From JBAZAX01 sp041671765 (lineage in GTDB: Bacteria; Babelota; Babeliae; Babelales; RVW-14), in contig JBAZAX010000011.1 of the NCBI GenBank assembly GCA_041671765.1, positions 1-42,621 of the forward strand: a stretch of 42,621 bases of DNA, read 5' to 3'. A program made the translations under genes and the position numbers. Shown one piece after another: positions 1-7,215 of the stretch. The notes under the pieces are model-generated. The model was given only the letters and a program-made list of their open reading frames with translations, was not told the origin of the DNA and did no database searches. Position 1 is the stretch's first letter; each line of letters opens with the position of its first letter.

Positions 1-1686
1 ATTATTAACAACGACGAAGATGTGAAATCAAACCCACAAGAACAAATTACAAAAACCAACCATGTAGCGGAATTCACCTCTCTAATTTCAAAATCACTTT
101 GCGAATGCGGCTTTATTAAAGACAAAGATATACCCGTTTCTTATCCACCATACACAACACATGCAATTCTCTTAGGTTTTTTATATAAACTATCTAAAAC
201 CAAAAACGACTTACACATTTATTTTGAAAATCTGCAAGCAAAAATAACCTCAAAAAGTATATTTACTACCGAAGGTAAAAAAATATTTGAAAAAACAGAT
301 TGGGACACCAACGTTTTCAACAAAAACCAAGTAGATTCAATAATTGATGTCTGCTCAGATGAAAGCAAAAAACTCCAAACAGATAAAACAATACCTGAAT
401 TTTTTAAGAACCAATTTGAATCAGTTGTTTTTGCCGAAATAATAAAACAGTTTTACCAGCAATCATTGCCACAAGTAATAGCTGACAGTAGCGGTAGATT
501 TGATACATTTTTTGAAAATAACGGGAAAAAAATAAACGTTGGTTTTGGCGATTGCACTGAAACTACTATAAGAAATTTATGTAATTTTATTTTATACAAT
601 CAAGACGAAGGAAAATTCATTCCAACCAAAACTGAAAATTTAAATCCATCCCAAGAGTTATTAGACTTTTATCAGGGAGAAAATGCCGATGCCACCAAAC
701 ACACAAATCCGGATAAACATCAGACCTGGAGTAATTTGATGCAAAATATTCCAGGAGTTATTTATGCCCAAATAATCTTCAAACCTGATCCTGAAAACGA
801 ACATTATGAAACTGATCATGATATATTGAGAGACTATGGAAAACCTTGCTACGTCTTACTTAAGCAAGAAGAGCTAGAAAAAATTGATCCAAGCAAAATA
901 TCAAAAACGAAGGAAAATCAAACCCCTGAAGGGTCATCCCAGGATGGTAGGCCCTACTCTGCAACCTTCATGGAACAGACTTGTAATATTATGGTTGGTG
1001 ATAATAAAATAGCTGAAGATAATGAAACTTTCATCGTTGCGGATCCTAATCAATACATAGTTTATGCGCTGTGGCCAAGCTTAAAAAATATTATAATAAT
1101 ACTAAACCGTCTTTTTGGACTTGAACTGTATAAAGATCCCCTGGCCCCATTCAAAGACGAAAAATTTTGTTCAACATACTTTCCAATGTTATGCGAAAAA
1201 TTTGGGTGGACCTATTCCGGCCCAAGCGTTCCACCCGGCACTATACCATTTTCCCTTGACACACCATATTTTGACTGGAACGAATATCCTACGGGCAACG
1301 ACATCCATGTAAACTTAACCAATAATCCAAAAGCTCAATGGAATATTAATATATGTAGGTCACATACAGAAATACAAAAAGTTGAAGGCTCTGACGATGG
1401 ATCTGGCGAATATAGAAAAACACTATTTGAGGCCTTTAAACAGAGTCAATTTTCAGAAGATAAAGCGTACTATCGATTAAATTTATATGATTTGCTGGCA
1501 ATATACGCCAACGGCGAGCAAAAAGATCAAATTATAAAAGATATACCTTCAAACTGTTTACTATCAAAAACAAATCCATTAAATTTAAAACTTCAAAAAC
1601 TAAAGGATTCGTTGTCTGTACTAAAAAATAATCTCGAATTATTAAAAACAAAATTGGAAGCGCTAAAATTGGCAATCAAAAATTAG
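1..1686 (+). CDS. Unrecognised large protein, 5' end cut by window edge
   Basis: The frame is open from base 1, so the GTG at 22 is probably an internal Val and the gene starts left of the window. At least 561 residues are visible. I do not recognise the family. It is mostly soluble, rich in Asn, Lys and Asp. A conserved-looking core reads GFGDCTETTIRNLCNF at about residues 173-188 counted from the GTG, followed by a WSNLMQNIPG segment. The last 35 residues are Leu/Lys-rich with heptad spacing and should form a coiled coil. No signal peptide can be judged because the N-terminus is missing. It converges with sufC on the other strand, and no clear terminator lies between them. It may be a lineage-specific family, and the DC-E-T motif suggests an enzymatic or folded core, but that is a guess. 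Confidence 0.75.
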   Translation: MINNDEDVKSNPQEQITKTNHVAEFTSLISKSLCECGFIKDKDIPVSYPPYTTHAILLGFLYKLSKTKNDLHIYFENLQAKITSKSIFTTEGKKIFEKTDWDTNVFNKNQVDSIIDVCSDESKKLQTDKTIPEFFKNQFESVVFAEIIKQFYQQSLPQVIADSSGRFDTFFENNGKKINVGFGDCTETTIRNLCNFILYNQDEGKFIPTKTENLNPSQELLDFYQGENADATKHTNPDKHQTWSNLMQNIPGVIYAQIIFKPDPENEHYETDHDILRDYGKPCYVLLKQEELEKIDPSKISKTKENQTPEGSSQDGRPYSATFMEQTCNIMVGDNKIAEDNETFIVADPNQYIVYALWPSLKNIIIILNRLFGLELYKDPLAPFKDEKFCSTYFPMLCEKFGWTYSGPSVPPGTIPFSLDTPYFDWNEYPTGNDIHVNLTNNPKAQWNINICRSHTEIQKVEGSDDGSGEYRKTLFEAFKQSQFSEDKAYYRLNLYDLLAIYANGEQKDQIIKDIPSNCLLSKTNPLNLKLQKLKDSLSVLKNNLELLKTKLEALKLAIKN

Positions 1687-1754
1687 CATGCAAGCAAAAA
1701 GCTTTAACCCAATTCTTGAAGCTTATAACTCAGAGTTAAAATTATTGGAATAAA

Positions 1755-2507
1755 TTACTCAAAACCGTGAATATCAATATCTTTGATTAATTCCGATGAT
1801 CCTGATTTTATAATTTTACCCGCCTTCATAATATGAACGAAATCAGGCCTCAAGTGTTCGAGAAGTCTTGGATTGTGAGTTATGACTAAAAAGGCAGAAT
1901 CTTTTTGATTTTGGCGAATTTGATTAATCTGGGCACATATTATCTTGATAGCATCAAGGTCAAGTCCAGAATCTATCTCATCAAGAATAGCCAACTTGGG
2001 TTGCAAGACCGCCATTTGCAAAATCTCGGCTTTCTTTTTTTCCCCTCCGGAAAAGCCAACATTTGTGGCACGCTCAACCAGATTTGGGTCAACCTTTAAT
2101 TCCTGTACTTTTTGTTCAAGTAGTTTATTAAATTCATTTAATCGAAGCTGCTTCTCAGTATTGTCATAAATTTGGTTATAAGCCTGACGAAGTAACTGCT
2201 TTAGTGGAACACCCTCAATTTCGCTTGGATTTTGCAAGGCCAGAAATAAGCCAAGCTTGGCTCGCTCATTTGGCTTGAGTGTATTAATGATCTGACCACA
2301 AAAGTAAATTTGTCCTTCTTGAATGTGATATCTGGGATGTCCCATAAGAGTCAAAGAGAATGAACTCTTACCCGAGCCATTTTGGCCCATGATAACATGA
2401 GTTTCCCCAGGATTAATTTGTAAATCAATCCCGTTTAATATATTTTTGTCGTCGATACTTACTTTTAAATTTTTAACAGATAATAATGAATTCATTGAAA
2501 TAGCCAT
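1755..2507 (-). CDS. sufC: SufC, Fe-S cluster assembly ABC-type ATPase
   Basis: SufC is the cytoplasmic ATPase that works with SufB and SufD to build iron-sulfur clusters. The 250 residues match the usual family length. Visible motifs are Walker A GQNGSGKSS (41-49), Q-loop LALQNPSEIEG, the SufC-type signature FSGGEKKKAEI, Walker B LAILDEIDSGLD and the H-loop ITHNP. The ABC signature followed by KKK and the SEIEGV stretch distinguish SufC from importer ATPases. The ATG at 2507 has an AAGG just upstream; the ATG four codons in (2495) has no good ribosome site. No sufB or sufD lies next to it: the upstream neighbour is a WD40 gene and the downstream neighbour converges. SufBD must be encoded elsewhere if the pathway is complete. 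Confidence 0.95.
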   Translation of the reverse strand: MAISMNSLLSVKNLKVSIDDKNILNGIDLQINPGETHVIMGQNGSGKSSFSLTLMGHPRYHIQEGQIYFCGQIINTLKPNERAKLGLFLALQNPSEIEGVPLKQLLRQAYNQIYDNTEKQLRLNEFNKLLEQKVQELKVDPNLVERATNVGFSGGEKKKAEILQMAVLQPKLAILDEIDSGLDLDAIKIICAQINQIRQNQKDSAFLVITHNPRLLEHLRPDFVHIMKAGKIIKSGSSELIKDIDIHGFE

Positions 2508-2563
2508 AAACCTTAGCCTGTTTTAAATTAAATTTTCAAGATAAACTTCTTATTTAAATAGCG

Positions 2564-3175
2564 CTAATAATGCGATAAGTCAGCAAAGATATCAGTGTAA
2601 AGCATTATATTACCATTAGCCAATCCAGCCGCAATCATTGCTCCATCTGGACTAATTGCTACCGAATTCACAGGAATTCCAATTCCAATTACATACCGCT
2701 TTTTTTTCTCTTTATCCCATAATCCAACTGTTTTAACGTCGGACCTAACATATACCATAAACCTATCATCTGAGCTAGTAACTATTGAATTTTCGGCACC
2801 TAAAAATCTATGCTCGCATTTTTCCGTTTTTATATTCCATAGTGCAATAGTTTTATCGGAAGGCATAGATAGGTTAAATCTACGATCTAGGCTAATTTCA
2901 GAGCTAACCATAAAATCAAATACGCATACAGGACATCTTCTATCACCTATTATAGGTTCTTGGTTTACACTCCACAGTAAGAGTGTTTTATATCCACGCT
3001 TATTCAAGGATTCAGATAGTATAAACTTACTATCTGTGCTAAATCCTACTGAGGATACGGGATCGCTATGGCCAATTAACATTGTCTGAGTAGTTTTAGC
3101 CCCAAACAAGCTCGATTTACCCAACAAAACAACTGTAAACAGTACGGCTTTCGTCACATTTTTAAAATTCATCAT
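2564..3175 (-). CDS. Short secreted WD40-repeat protein
   Basis: The first 26 residues form a signal peptide (MMNFKN then a hydrophobic stretch ending near LFGAK). The rest contains about four WD40-type blades, recognisable from GHSDPVSSVGFSTDSKFI, KTIALWNIKTEK, TVGLWDKEKKKR and VNSVAISPDGAMIAAGLANG. Four blades cannot close a normal seven-bladed propeller, so the protein is either a remnant, an oligomer, or a minimal scaffold. No strong Shine-Dalgarno is visible; the start could be either of two adjacent ATGs (3175 or 3172). A larger secreted WD40 protein is encoded at 26046-27131, so the family is expanded locally. Function unknown; a protein-binding scaffold facing the periplasm or host is the natural inference. 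Confidence 0.8.
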   Translation of the reverse strand: MMNFKNVTKAVLFTVVLLGKSSLFGAKTTQTMLIGHSDPVSSVGFSTDSKFILSESLNKRGYKTLLLWSVNQEPIIGDRRCPVCVFDFMVSSEISLDRRFNLSMPSDKTIALWNIKTEKCEHRFLGAENSIVTSSDDRFMVYVRSDVKTVGLWDKEKKKRYVIGIGIPVNSVAISPDGAMIAAGLANGNIMLYTDIFADLSHY

Positions 3176-3258
3176 TGCTATGTGTCTTTATGTTAAAATT
3201 TATACAGTTTCTTTATAATTGATAAAAGCCTATCTAAGTTAGATTTTTTTGCAATAGT

Positions 3259-3288
3259 ATAAGGGAAGAGTGCTGACTCTCCCCTTAT
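3259..3288 (-). terminator. Probable terminator of the glycine-zipper lipoprotein gene
   Basis: A 13-bp stem with loop GCTG. It has one G-U wobble on the minus-strand RNA that would be an A-C mismatch on the plus strand, so it suits minus-strand transcripts. The downstream T-run is imperfect (TTATACTATTGCAAAA). Confidence 0.5.
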
Positions 3289-3331
3289 TATAACTTCCAG
3301 TTTTTGCTGTTAAATATTATTTATTTAACTA

Positions 3332-3586
3332 TTACTTATCGTCGCGATCGCGTCTGTGTTTTCTATCATCACCAGATTCATGCCCAATAATACCACCAGC
3401 AGCACCGCCAACAACAGCACCGATTGCAGCTCCGCCTCCACCACCGGCAGCTCCACCAATTGCGGCACCCGTACCGGCACCAATCACAACTCCTGCAACA
3501 GTTTTTTCTTCCTTTGTGCATCCGGAAAATGAGACCATTGCACCCAATGCGAATGTAGCTAGTAATAACTTAAATGCTGTTTTCAT
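3332..3586 (-). CDS. Small glycine-zipper lipoprotein
   Basis: 84 residues starting MKTAFKLLLATFALG. This ATG was chosen because GGGAGGG lies five bases upstream; the longer frame to 3625 lacks such a site. A lipoprotein signal ends in SFSGC, so the mature protein should be lipidated and membrane-anchored. The body is almost entirely a glycine zipper (repeated GAGTGAAIGGAAGGGGG-like small-residue pattern), typical of the OsmB / Rickettsia 17-kDa antigen superfamily, whose Gly-rich helices pack in membranes. The C-terminus is a charged tail GDDRKHRRDRDDK. It sits next to two larger proteins with the same lipobox plus zipper plan (3860-4408 and 4422-4832) but is separated from them by a strong terminator, so it is probably its own transcript. 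Confidence 0.85.
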   Translation of the reverse strand: MKTAFKLLLATFALGAMVSFSGCTKEEKTVAGVVIGAGTGAAIGGAAGGGGGAAIGAVVGGAAGGIIGHESGDDRKHRRDRDDK

Positions 3587-3678
3587 AATACCCTCCCTAA
3601 AAAATATTCCCCTTTTGACTATCAACTGTTTTTATCTTAATTGAAACCAGATACAATCGTGAAGAGTTTAGTAAAACT

Positions 3679-3716
3679 AAGAGCGGGAGGCCTGAAAATT
3701 CAGGCCTCCCGCTCTT
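3679..3716 (-). terminator. Strong hairpin terminator ending the long membrane/Bat transcript
   Basis: A perfect 15-bp GC-rich inverted repeat (arms 3681-3695 and 3700-3714, GAGCGGGAGGCCTGA) with a four-base loop, extended by two A-T pairs. On the minus strand it is followed by CTCTTAGTTTTAC, on the plus strand by CTCTTTTAA. It lies about 145 bases downstream of the gene ending at 3860, with a repeat element between. Confidence 0.7.
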
Positions 3717-3727
3717 TTAAAAAATCC

Positions 3728-3848
3728 GCATCCCTCGATACAAATTTGTTTCACAAATTCACTCGGGACGAGCGGATTTAATCAGGCCCGCTCGTGGTGA
3801 GTGCGCACTTTGTGCGCGTATCGAACCATCACCCATTGGGTGACGGGC
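3728..3848. repeat. Palindromic repeat element, intergenic copy
   Basis: A GC-rich, structured segment sharing a frame with 20960-21047: both begin GCATCC(C/T)TCGA, contain GACGAGC...ATTTA in the middle, return with GCTCGT, and end TCGAACCATCACCCAT(T)GGGTGACG. In this copy the outer arms differ (CTCGATA...TATCGA) and the inner stem is CGAGCGG/CCGCTCG. The end has a CACCCA-T-TGGGTG hairpin. Its composition is very different from the AT-rich surroundings, consistent with a dispersed REP-like element. Confidence 0.65.
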
Positions 3849-3859
3849 AAAATTGTTAC

Positions 3860-4408
3860 CTAAACTCGTCCGCTAAGCTTAACTCTTGGACAGTATGGAC
3901 AAAATCTATACCCACACTGCACTTCAAATCTAGTCCCGCATTCTCTGCAGTATCTATATCTAATTAAGTTTCCGCCGCATTTTGGACAGCTTTGCGCTCC
4001 AAGAAGCGTAACTTTTTTACCGCAATCCTGGCACCATCTATCAAAAGTGCGTTTCAAAATTTCATTTTCTTCGCGAAGCTGTTGCAACTTACGCTCTCTG
4101 TGGGCACTTTTCTGCTGATTAATAGCACGCTCTTCGCGCTCTTCCTCTTTATCAGCCCCTTTACCTACCTCACGTCCAAGCAAGTTTCCAACAAGGCCAC
4201 CAATAACTGCACCCGTTACTCTGTCATGCTTTCCGGCAACTGCTGTTCCAATTAACGCGCCGGATGCAGCACCAAATGTTCCACCGGCTGATTCATTTTT
4301 ACCACAGCCGGAAAACAATTGAAGTAATACAATTGAAATTGCAAACAATGATCCAAGCTTAACTGAATTACTGTGTTTTGGACTACACATGTGAAAGTCT
4401 TTTTGCAT
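3860..4408 (-). CDS. Lipoprotein with glycine zipper, coiled coil and two zinc ribbons
   Basis: 182 residues from MQKDFHMCSP; AAAGGGC upstream of this ATG decides the start (a longer frame reaches 4462 but would overlap the previous gene). Order: signal peptide with lipobox LFSGC (Cys35); a glycine zipper at about 40-85; a highly charged helix 86-122 (EEREERAINQQK...LREENEILKR) likely coiled coil; then two Cys-pair ribbons, CQDC/CPKC (126, 129, 141, 144) and CREC/CPYC (154, 157, 170, 173). Zinc ribbons on a lipidated, presumably extracytoplasmic protein are unusual, since disulfides or metals would compete there. It follows the other zipper lipoprotein by 13 bases and looks like the last gene of the bat transcript. 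Function unknown. Confidence 0.8.
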   Translation of the reverse strand: MQKDFHMCSPKHSNSVKLGSLFAISIVLLQLFSGCGKNESAGGTFGAASGALIGTAVAGKHDRVTGAVIGGLVGNLLGREVGKGADKEEEREERAINQQKSAHRERKLQQLREENEILKRTFDRWCQDCGKKVTLLGAQSCPKCGGNLIRYRYCRECGTRFEVQCGYRFCPYCPRVKLSGRV

Positions 4409-4421
4409 AAAAGCCCTTTTG

Positions 4422-4832
4422 TTATTTTTCGCTAGTGCAATTACTCTTAACATTCTTCGCATCCAACGGTTTCATATCTTCTTTTATATCGTTCGTTTTT
4501 ATATTTTTTCCGTTTTTTCTTTTTTTCTTATAGGCAAAGTGGTTTACAAGCACACTACCAAGAGTTGTTACTGCACCATATGCTATAGAAATCACTCCAC
4601 CACCCATTGCAATAGATGCGGCAGTTCCCGCAACGCCTCCAACAACGGCACCTATCATAGCACCTTTTTTCTTGTCTTTTGATATGGAGGCACCAATTGT
4701 ACTACCAATTGATGTTCCCAAAACAGTAGTAAAAAGAGACTTACTGTCTTTGCTACATCCCGCACAAAGCGCAATTACAAAAAAAAGAACAACAAATTTT
4801 CTAATACCGAACAAAAATTTTAAAATAACCAT
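4422..4832 (-). CDS. Glycine-zipper lipoprotein downstream of batE
   Basis: 136 residues from MVILKFLFGIRKF; GTGGGGG lies a few bases upstream and the longer frame would start with that GTG itself, so the ATG at 4832 is preferred. The signal peptide ends in a lipobox ALCAGC. The mature part has two small-residue stretches (about 38-48 and 55-90, GAMIGAVVGGVAGTAAS then GGGVISIAYGAV) forming a glycine zipper, then a basic/charged tail KKKRKNGKNIK. This is the same plan as the neighbours at 3332 and 3860, so the three are probably paralogues. It lies 38 bases downstream of batE on the same strand. A tandem direct repeat of its ribosome-binding region is listed separately. Confidence 0.8.
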   Translation of the reverse strand: MVILKFLFGIRKFVVLFFVIALCAGCSKDSKSLFTTVLGTSIGSTIGASISKDKKKGAMIGAVVGGVAGTAASIAMGGGVISIAYGAVTTLGSVLVNHFAYKKKRKNGKNIKTNDIKEDMKPLDAKNVKSNCTSEK

Positions 4833-4866
4833 TATAACCCCCACTTAAAATATAACCCCACTTAAA
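4833..4866 (-). repeat. Tandem duplication of a Shine-Dalgarno region
   Basis: On the minus strand TTTAAGTGGGGTTATA is followed directly by TTTTAAGTGGGGGTTATA and then ATG. The unit holding the GGGG ribosome-binding core is present twice in tandem between batE and the lipoprotein gene. Only the copy next to the ATG is correctly spaced. Confidence 0.6.
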
Positions 4867-4870
4867 TCAA

Positions 4871-5665
4871 CTAAATAACCTCCACTGCTGTCTGGCTAAT
4901 CCAGCCAATCTGTCCATTTATTTTAATTTTATAAAACCCATTTGAGGACTTCTGAATAACGACCTCTTTGGCTTCGGTCACAAAACTTAAAACCTGATAG
5001 TTATCCCCCGGCCCTGATAAAAGCTTTGCGCTAGCAGTTGTTACAATCCCAAACCGCTTGCATTCAAAGTTGTATTTACTAACTAACATTAAACCAGAAA
5101 CGGCTATAAATGTAAACAGCATGGCCGCCAGAAGCCTCTTTCGCAGCTTAAATAATTTTCGAATGAACACGAAAAGAAATATCCATAATATTAAAAATAC
5201 AATTTGAAAGAAAAATAGCGGCATTGCGCGAATAAATGAAATTATTTGTATTTTTAAATTTTTTAAATTTTTGAATATAATTTCTGTTTTTTTATCTCTT
5301 TTTCCATTTTTTTGCGCCCTAAGCTTATCTTTAACCATTTTAATATTGTTTAAAAGTTCAGTGCGATCAGAAACTCCCCAATACTTTTCAGCTCTGCGCC
5401 AGTATAAATGAGCAAATCCAAGCTTATTAAGCTTGTAGGAACAATTTCCCAAATTGTAGTTTACAACAGCACTTTTATCTTGAATTTTTTTATAGAATTC
5501 CATTGCTGATTCATATTGGCCATTTTTGTAAAGACTGTTTGCTTTATCAAAAATCACTTGGTAACTGACCTGTTCTTGTTCTGATTTTAAACAATCAGAT
5601 AAAAATAGTGATAAAAAAATCGTCGTTATAATAACACTGCAAAACTTTAACCGCTTACTTTTCAT
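4871..5665 (-). CDS. batE: BatE-like protein: TPR plus SH3 domain
   Basis: 264 residues. N-terminal signal or lipoprotein-like anchor (SLFLSDC), then two TPR-like units at about 36-100 (FDKANSLYKNGQYESAMEFYKK and VVNYNLGNCSYKLNKLGFAHLYWRRAE), two hydrophobic segments at about 147-172 and 182-200, and a C-terminal bacterial SH3 domain (AKLLSGPGDNYQVLSFVTEAKEV...GQIGWI). This TPR-TM-SH3 order is that of BatE in the Bacteroides aerotolerance (bat) operon, and it is the fifth gene after batA-B-C-D. AGGG eight bases upstream supports the ATG. Likely inner-membrane, with the SH3 domain exported. The precise role of Bat proteins is not settled; envelope stress or metal-ion related chaperoning with MoxR is the usual proposal. 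Confidence 0.8.
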   Translation of the reverse strand: MKSKRLKFCSVIITTIFLSLFLSDCLKSEQEQVSYQVIFDKANSLYKNGQYESAMEFYKKIQDKSAVVNYNLGNCSYKLNKLGFAHLYWRRAEKYWGVSDRTELLNNIKMVKDKLRAQKNGKRDKKTEIIFKNLKNLKIQIISFIRAMPLFFFQIVFLILWIFLFVFIRKLFKLRKRLLAAMLFTFIAVSGLMLVSKYNFECKRFGIVTTASAKLLSGPGDNYQVLSFVTEAKEVVIQKSSNGFYKIKINGQIGWISQTAVEVI

Positions 5666-5695
5666 TGATATACCCTTAATGTTTAAGCTTAATTA

Positions 5696-7180
5696 TTAAG
5701 CATCTTTATTTGTTAATAACATAATCCAGTACTGACCTTTTTTGAATAAATTATTTGACTGCACTTCATCAATTTTTTGCTTTGTTGTAATGAAATGCAA
5801 GCTGGCACACTCATTTAAATAATCAGTAAACTCACTAATTTTCTGAATATCCCATCCGGAAGACAAAAGTCTTTGTTCTATGAAATCTACTGTAATTAAT
5901 TGCGTTGTAATATCGAATTTTGCAGCCAACAAATTCAAAAACAGCCCGTAAATTTGTTCAGACTTGTTGCTACTCTTTAATAATTCAAACTCACTTTGAA
6001 ATTTTGAAAGAGCTGCTTTTTTAGAAAATAACTTGAATGCTTTTGTGTCACGGCAAACAGCAATCATCTTTCTGTATGGACCAAAAACAATAAGTGCTGG
6101 AAATAAAAGCAAAATCAAATACACCCAAAATGGAATTTGTATGTTATTAAATTTACTTAATTTGAACTCTTCCTCAATAAATCCTATGTCTTTAGATATT
6201 GGAGATTTTTTTTCTAGAGACTGTTGTTGATCTATTTGCTGGTCTAATTGTTTATCTGACGGGAATATTGTTTGTTGAACAGGCTCTCCTGCCGGCTGTT
6301 TTATGGACAGTGTAATCTCGTCTGTTTTTAATGTTTTATAAACTTTAGAACTTGTATCAAAATATGTAAACTTCTGTGCCGGAATTTTTATTTCCCCTGC
6401 AGATGAAACCTGAATAACATATTCAAATTTCTTTTTTCCACCAAAAACACCCAGAGAATCATCCGGAATAAAGTCATTTTTAGATTCATAATTTTTTATA
6501 AAGTCTGGCAATGCAAGCTTTGGCGTATCAATTTGATCAAAATTTCCCGCCCCATTAATTTCTAAAGTAAGTGCAATTGCCTCATTTACCAGCGCCGATG
6601 TTTTATCCACAGACATTGCAAATATCTTAAATACACCAATTCCGTCAACAAATTCATCTGTCTTTGGCAATGGCTTGATATCTAACTTAAGACTGTTACT
6701 CTGCGATTCTTTCTGTTGCATTTGAACTTGCTCAAAAAAACCAAATCCAAATGCATTTCTCGATTCCCGCCTTGTTTTGACCTGAACTTGATAAACAACT
6801 GTTACGGGATTTATTATCTTATTTCCGTACTGCAACGAAGCTAAAACAAATTTTTGCTCAATAATATCAACGGATTTATTATTTCTAAGCTCTTGATGGT
6901 TTTTTTGCTGTCCAAAATTTTTGAAAGAAAATCCAGAAAAATTCATTTTATCTTTAAGACAAATGTCATAAATTTGCTCACAAACTGTTATTTTTAGCGT
7001 AACAATAAATGGTTCACCTTGAAAAAACGTATTTTGTTCAGTTAAAAGTTCGCAAACCACTCCCTGTTCAGTTCTTCCATTCTTTAAGCTTTCATCTGCA
7101 ATCACGCTTGGATCAGCAAAAATCAAAGTAGTTGTCACACCAAAGATAAGCAAAACTGTTTGAATTAATTTTATTTTCAT
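5696..7180 (-). CDS. batD: BatD-like membrane protein
   Basis: 494 residues from MKIKLIQTV; the ATG at 7180 has GAGGAT eight bases upstream, while the longer frame starts with TTG. Signal peptide (1-24), then a large exported beta-rich part (about 30-330) with the BatD 'oxygen tolerance' pattern: QGEPFIVTLKITV near the start, FSGFSFKNFGQQKNHQELRN, VDKTSALVNEAIALTLEINGAGNFDQI and IQVSSAGEIKIPAQKFTYFD. A single membrane helix follows (PFWVYLILLLFPALIVFG) and a cytoplasmic helical tail. The position between batC and batE and the domain order identify it. It probably complexes with the VWA proteins BatA and BatB in the inner membrane. Confidence 0.88.
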   Translation of the reverse strand: MKIKLIQTVLLIFGVTTTLIFADPSVIADESLKNGRTEQGVVCELLTEQNTFFQGEPFIVTLKITVCEQIYDICLKDKMNFSGFSFKNFGQQKNHQELRNNKSVDIIEQKFVLASLQYGNKIINPVTVVYQVQVKTRRESRNAFGFGFFEQVQMQQKESQSNSLKLDIKPLPKTDEFVDGIGVFKIFAMSVDKTSALVNEAIALTLEINGAGNFDQIDTPKLALPDFIKNYESKNDFIPDDSLGVFGGKKKFEYVIQVSSAGEIKIPAQKFTYFDTSSKVYKTLKTDEITLSIKQPAGEPVQQTIFPSDKQLDQQIDQQQSLEKKSPISKDIGFIEEEFKLSKFNNIQIPFWVYLILLLFPALIVFGPYRKMIAVCRDTKAFKLFSKKAALSKFQSEFELLKSSNKSEQIYGLFLNLLAAKFDITTQLITVDFIEQRLLSSGWDIQKISEFTDYLNECASLHFITTKQKIDEVQSNNLFKKGQYWIMLLTNKDA

Positions 7181-7215
7181 AATTAGATCCTCATATTTCC
7201 CCAAACCCTAATTTA

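Noticed and set aside
921..957. GC-rich stretch with CATCC-CA-GGATG and GTAGG-C-CCTAC inverted repeats inside the first gene
   Set aside because: Resembles an inserted palindrome (codes EGSSQDGRPYS) but no second copy is in the window, so it cannot be told from chance.
1688..1753. 21-codon ORF (MQAKSFNPILEAYNSELKLLE) right after the first gene
   Set aside because: Too short, no ribosome site of its own; could be a frameshifted tail of the first gene but there is no evidence.
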